Positions 6,642 through 9,349 of a DNA stretch of 9,349 bases are shown here, piece after piece. A program made the position numbers and the translations under genes. The notes beneath the pieces are model-generated. The model saw only the letters and a program-made list of their open reading frames with translations, searched no databases and had not been told where the DNA came from. Within the stretch, counting starts at the first letter, position 1. Each line of letters opens with the position of its first letter. The stretch is taken from positions 1-9,349 of the forward strand of contig DTPJ01000566.1 of the NCBI GenBank assembly GCA_011334435.1. The letters are read 5' to 3'. The DNA is from Candidatus Poribacteria bacterium (GTDB lineage: Bacteria > Poribacteria > DTPJ01).

Positions 6642-7763
6642 TTAGCCAACATCCAATATCTCTTCAACTGGGTAGTATTCTAGGTTAAGGGATTCAGCAA
6701 TAGCTTTGAATGTAATTTTACCGTTAATTATATTCAAGCCTTTTAGCAGGGCAGGATTTTCAATCATAGCTCTTTTCCATCCCTTATTAGCTAATTCTAA
6801 TATATAGGGCAAAGTGACATTAGTTAAAGCGTAGCTTGATGTGCGTCCAACTGCGCCGGGAATATTCGTGACGCAATAATGCACAACGTCATATTCAACG
6901 AAGGTCGGCTCATGGTGAGTCGTAGGTCGTGTAGTTTCAACGCATCCACCCTGATCAACAGAGACATCAACGATAACCGCTCCTGTTTTCATTGATTGGA
7001 CCATTTCTTTTGTGACAATTGACGGTGTTCTGCTTCCAGGGACTAAGACCGCACCTATTAATAGATCGGCTTCCTTCACTTTATCCCTTATATTATATGC
7101 GTTTGACATAAGCGTCACAACATTTTTAGGCATAATATCATCAAGGTATCTGAGCCTATCCATGTTAATATCCATGATAGTAACTTGCGCCCCAAATGCT
7201 GCTGCGACTTTTGCTGCGTTAGTTCCGACGATGCCTCCGCCGACTATGACGACATTTGCAGGTGCCACGCCCGGCACTCCTCCAAGCAATATACCCCTAC
7301 CCATCATAGGTTTTTCTAAATATTTCGCACCTTCTTGGATCGCCATTCTGCCAGCAACTTCACTCATAGGTATCAACAAAGGCAATGAACCGTTTTTCTC
7401 CTGTATTGTCTCATAAGCGATACATATCGGCTTTCTGGCGATCATCTCCTTAGTAAGAGGTTCGTTTGCAGCAAAATGAAAGTATGTAAATATAATTTGA
7501 TCTTGTCTTATGAGATCATACTCTTCGGTCATAGGCTCTTTAACTTTGACGACCATTTCAGCAGAATCATAAACTTCATCAAGTGTATTAACTATCTCCG
7601 CACCAGCAGAGATATAATCCTCATTAGAAATTCCGCTTCCGATGCCAGCTCCATCTTGAACGATCACTTTATGTCCAGCTTTTGTCAGAGTTTCTGCTCC
7701 GACAGGCAATAAAGACACCCTATACTCGTAAGGTTTCATCTCCTTTGGAACACCTATGATCAT
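6642..7763 (-). CDS. ald: L-alanine dehydrogenase
   Basis: Interconverts L-alanine and pyruvate plus ammonia with NAD; cytoplasmic. The 373 residues match the family. The known catalytic and substrate residues fall at their standard numbers: Arg15 (YEYRVSL), Lys75 (VKVKEP), His96 (YFHFAANE) and Asp270 (SVDQGG). The NAD fold shows VIVGGGIVGTNAA (172-184) and Asp198 at the end of the second strand (IMDIN). MSEVAGRMA (133-141) and PGAVGRTSSYALTN are also typical. The ATG at 7763 is preceded by AGAGGAG (7771-7777). It lies 56 bases after the SelA-like gene with no terminator seen, so it is probably cotranscribed with it, and block 2 restarts with its own promoter downstream. It may supply pyruvate from alanine formed by a transamination, or assimilate ammonia. 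Confidence 0.97.
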   Translation of the reverse strand: MIIGVPKEMKPYEYRVSLLPVGAETLTKAGHKVIVQDGAGIGSGISNEDYISAGAEIVNTLDEVYDSAEMVVKVKEPMTEEYDLIRQDQIIFTYFHFAANEPLTKEMIARKPICIAYETIQEKNGSLPLLIPMSEVAGRMAIQEGAKYLEKPMMGRGILLGGVPGVAPANVVIVGGGIVGTNAAKVAAAFGAQVTIMDINMDRLRYLDDIMPKNVVTLMSNAYNIRDKVKEADLLIGAVLVPGSRTPSIVTKEMVQSMKTGAVIVDVSVDQGGCVETTRPTTHHEPTFVEYDVVHYCVTNIPGAVGRTSSYALTNVTLPYILELANKGWKRAMIENPALLKGLNIINGKITFKAIAESLNLEYYPVEEILDVG

Positions 7764-7806
7764 AACAATACTCCTCTTTAATCAATATGCTATCCAATCC
7801 TTTAAA

Positions 7807-7828
7807 TACTAAACTTGTACTAAACTTG
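7807..7828. repeat. Perfect 11-base tandem duplication across the SelA-like stop codon
   Basis: TACTAAACTTG is present twice head to tail (7807-7817 and 7818-7828). The TAG stop of the SelA-like gene (7822-7820) lies in the second copy; the first copy falls in the untranslated gap before ald. Because 11 is not a multiple of three, the two TAGs are in different frames. It looks like a recent replication-slippage duplication that left both genes intact. Confidence 0.8.
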
Positions 7829-9016
7829 ACAGCATATTTTATCCTTTACTTCTTTGGATATTTCCAATAAATCCTGCATTTCATCATCATAAACAGTTCG
7901 CATATCCATCAATAAACACCCTTCATTTATTCGTCCGATAACAGGGATTTCTGCATTTCTATATAGATCGGCTAATTTTTCAACGGACATGTTTATAGGC
8001 TTAATCACAATATGCCACGATTTTATTGACTCAACTGGCAAAGCTCCACTTCCTACCTGTGAAGTCCCCTCTTGATCCCAAACTTCCGCTATGTCATCAA
8101 AAATAAGCCCAAGATTTGTGGCGGTTTCTTTGGCGACCTTCTGAATCTCATCAATAGGTCTTGTAATCATAGCGATTGACGGTATTTGTTCCTCTTTGCC
8201 ATTAATATACATTCTCAACGTTGCCTCTAACGCAGATATTGTCATCTTGCAAACCCTGACGCATCGCATAAGAGGATTATTTCTGATGCTCTTAATGAAT
8301 TTTTCTTTTCCGATAATTATTCCTGACTGAGGTCCTCCTAATAATTTATCTCCGCTAAAAGTGACTATATCAACACCTGATTTTATGCTATCTTTGACAA
8401 TTGGCTCTTTTGGAAGACCATATTTGCTTAAATCAATCAAAGCACCACTACCTAAGTCTTCCATAACAGGGATATTCTTTTCCTTTCCAAGTGCGACTAT
8501 TTCGTCAATACCGACATTTGCGGTATAGCCTTCTAATTTATAATTACTTGTATGGACTTTCATTAAAAGGGCGGTATTCTCATTGATAGCATTCAGATAA
8601 TCTTTAAGGTAGGTTCTATTTGTTGTGCCAACTTCTTTTAATATAGCACCGCTACTTCGCATAACGTCTGGAATACGAAATGACCCGCCGATCTCAACTA
8701 ATTCACCTCTTGATACGATAACCTCTTTCCCTTGTGCAAGCGTATTCAGGCAAAGCAAAACCGCAGAAGCATTATTATTAACTATAATAGATGATTCGCA
8801 TTCTGTCAATTCTTTAACTAAATCTTCTGTGAGTTGATCTCTATGCCCTCGCTGTCCTGATTCTATATTGTATTCAAGGTTGATATAATTGCTACAAGCA
8901 AATTCAACATTTTTGATAGCTTCTTTGCTGAGCAAGGAGCGACCAAAGTTAGTATGTATAATCGTTCCAGTGACATTTATGAGCTTTTTTATGGGCGATT
9001 TTGCTTTATTGTCCAT
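7820..9016 (-). CDS. SelA-like PLP enzyme lacking the N-terminal tRNA-binding region
   Basis: Related to L-seryl-tRNA(Sec) selenium transferase, which turns Ser-tRNA(Sec) into Sec-tRNA(Sec) using selenophosphate. The core is strikingly typical: INVTGTIIHTNFGRSLLS (13-30), IVNNNASAVLL (78-88), EVIVSRGELVEIGGSFRIPDVM (98-119), EVGTTNRT (128-135), ENTALLMKVHTSNY (146-159), EDLGSGAL (186-193), YGLPKEP (199-205), and SGDKLLGGPQSGII (221-234) with the PLP lysine Lys224. The C-terminal domain with PVIGRINEG (358-366) is also present. At 398 residues it begins where the core begins, so about 70 residues of the N-terminal domain that binds tRNA(Sec) in bacterial SelA are missing. They are not encoded upstream, where the glycyl radical enzyme ends 19 bases away. 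The ATG at 9016 has no obvious SD, so coupling to the upstream gene is likely. It may be a repurposed PLP enzyme or a minimal SelA; neither SelB nor SelD is visible here. Confidence 0.88.
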   Translation of the reverse strand: MDNKAKSPIKKLINVTGTIIHTNFGRSLLSKEAIKNVEFACSNYINLEYNIESGQRGHRDQLTEDLVKELTECESSIIVNNNASAVLLCLNTLAQGKEVIVSRGELVEIGGSFRIPDVMRSSGAILKEVGTTNRTYLKDYLNAINENTALLMKVHTSNYKLEGYTANVGIDEIVALGKEKNIPVMEDLGSGALIDLSKYGLPKEPIVKDSIKSGVDIVTFSGDKLLGGPQSGIIIGKEKFIKSIRNNPLMRCVRVCKMTISALEATLRMYINGKEEQIPSIAMITRPIDEIQKVAKETATNLGLIFDDIAEVWDQEGTSQVGSGALPVESIKSWHIVIKPINMSVEKLADLYRNAEIPVIGRINEGCLLMDMRTVYDDEMQDLLEISKEVKDKICCQV

Positions 9017-9035
9017 ATTATCTGCTTTATGAATC

Positions 9036-9349
9036 CTATATATCCATCTCTGATCGCGCGATCATATCATCTTGGAAGGATTTATCCAATTGTGTGAAAT
9101 AAGCACTAAATCCGCCGACACGCACCATCAATGAGCGATAAGCTTCGGGATTTATCTGTGCGAATTTCATATCTTCTGTGCTGGCGATTGATATTTGTAA
9201 TTGCTGTCCGCCTTCACGAAAATATGTCTCAACAACAGCTTGAAGTTTTTCTCGCCCTTCCGCACCTCTGATAGTTTTATTGGGAAATCTAAGGCTAAGT
9301 GCCATTGGACCGTGTGTTTTACGATGAGGTAATTTTAGGACAGATATTA
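9036..9349 (-). CDS. Glycyl radical enzyme, C-terminal part (partial, runs off the right edge)
   Basis: The visible 104 residues form the C-terminal glycyl-radical domain of a pyruvate-formate-lyase-like enzyme. The frame is open from the window edge (ISVLKLPHRKTHGPMALSLR) to the TAG at 9038-9036, so the Met at 9305 is internal. Motifs are HGPMALSLRFP, EGREKLQAVVETYFREGGQQLQ, the radical loop VRVGGFSAYF with the predicted radical-bearing Gly codon at 9113-9111, and the closing DDMIARSEMDI in place of the usual IIARTEH. These enzymes act in the cytoplasm under anoxia after activation by a radical SAM activase, which is not in the window. The active-site Cys lies off the edge, so the substrate (formate lyase, dehydratase, C-S or C-N lyase, decarboxylase) cannot be named. 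It is followed by the SelA-like gene after 19 bases. Confidence 0.93.
   Translation of the reverse strand, partial: ISVLKLPHRKTHGPMALSLRFPNKTIRGAEGREKLQAVVETYFREGGQQLQISIASTEDMKFAQINPEAYRSLMVRVGGFSAYFTQLDKSFQDDMIARSEMDI

Noticed and set aside
7012..7416. Open frame of 134 codons on the plus strand
   Set aside because: It is antisense to ald, whose catalytic residues are all intact in the minus frame; the plus-strand translation is low-complexity and family-less.
9017..9035. Missing SelA N-terminal domain hidden upstream by a frameshift
   Set aside because: Only 19 bases separate the SelA-like start from the glycyl radical enzyme stop, and the upstream sequence is fully accounted for by that enzyme's C-terminus.
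9036..9305. Independent 89-residue glycyl radical cofactor (GrcA/YfiD-like small protein)
   Set aside because: The frame continues without a stop past 9305 to the window edge and encodes HGPMALSLR-type sequence typical of the body of large glycyl radical enzymes, so the Met at 9305 is internal.

Overview
The window is a single block of nine minus-strand genes plus a partial tenth, with no RNA gene, insertion sequence or CRISPR array that I can see. It is AT-rich, with short gaps and clear Shine-Dalgarno (SD) sequences. The C-terminal piece of a glycyl radical enzyme, a class destroyed by oxygen, points to an anaerobic or facultatively anaerobic bacterium. The mix of a diverged PRPP synthetase, two diverged uroporphyrinogen-decarboxylase-like proteins and frequent TTG starts suggests an uncultivated lineage, but I cannot name a phylum.

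In order of transcription (right to left) there are three blocks. Block 1 (9349 to 6642) holds the end of a glycyl radical enzyme, a SelA-like PLP protein that lacks the N-terminal tRNA-binding region, and L-alanine dehydrogenase with all its catalytic residues. Block 2 (6566 to 1987) starts at a good sigma70-type promoter with an extended -10. It encodes a URO-D-superfamily protein, a cysteine-synthase-like PLP enzyme, a second and very different URO-D-superfamily protein, and an M20 metallopeptidase/deacylase, with only 23 to 30 bases between genes. Block 3 (1982 to 1) starts at a near-consensus promoter placed just after the M20 stop codon. It encodes HisF, ribose-phosphate pyrophosphokinase and the first 34 codons of an unrecognised protein that overlaps the prs stop as ATGA.

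Block 3 is housekeeping: Prs makes PRPP, the starting substrate of histidine biosynthesis, and HisF acts later in that pathway. Blocks 1 and 2 look accessory and concern amino-acid or small-molecule metabolism. Their exact substrates cannot be read from sequence. The most unusual item is the SelA-like protein: its catalytic core is very close to true selenocysteine synthase, but it begins directly at the core and follows a glycyl radical enzyme gene by 19 bases.
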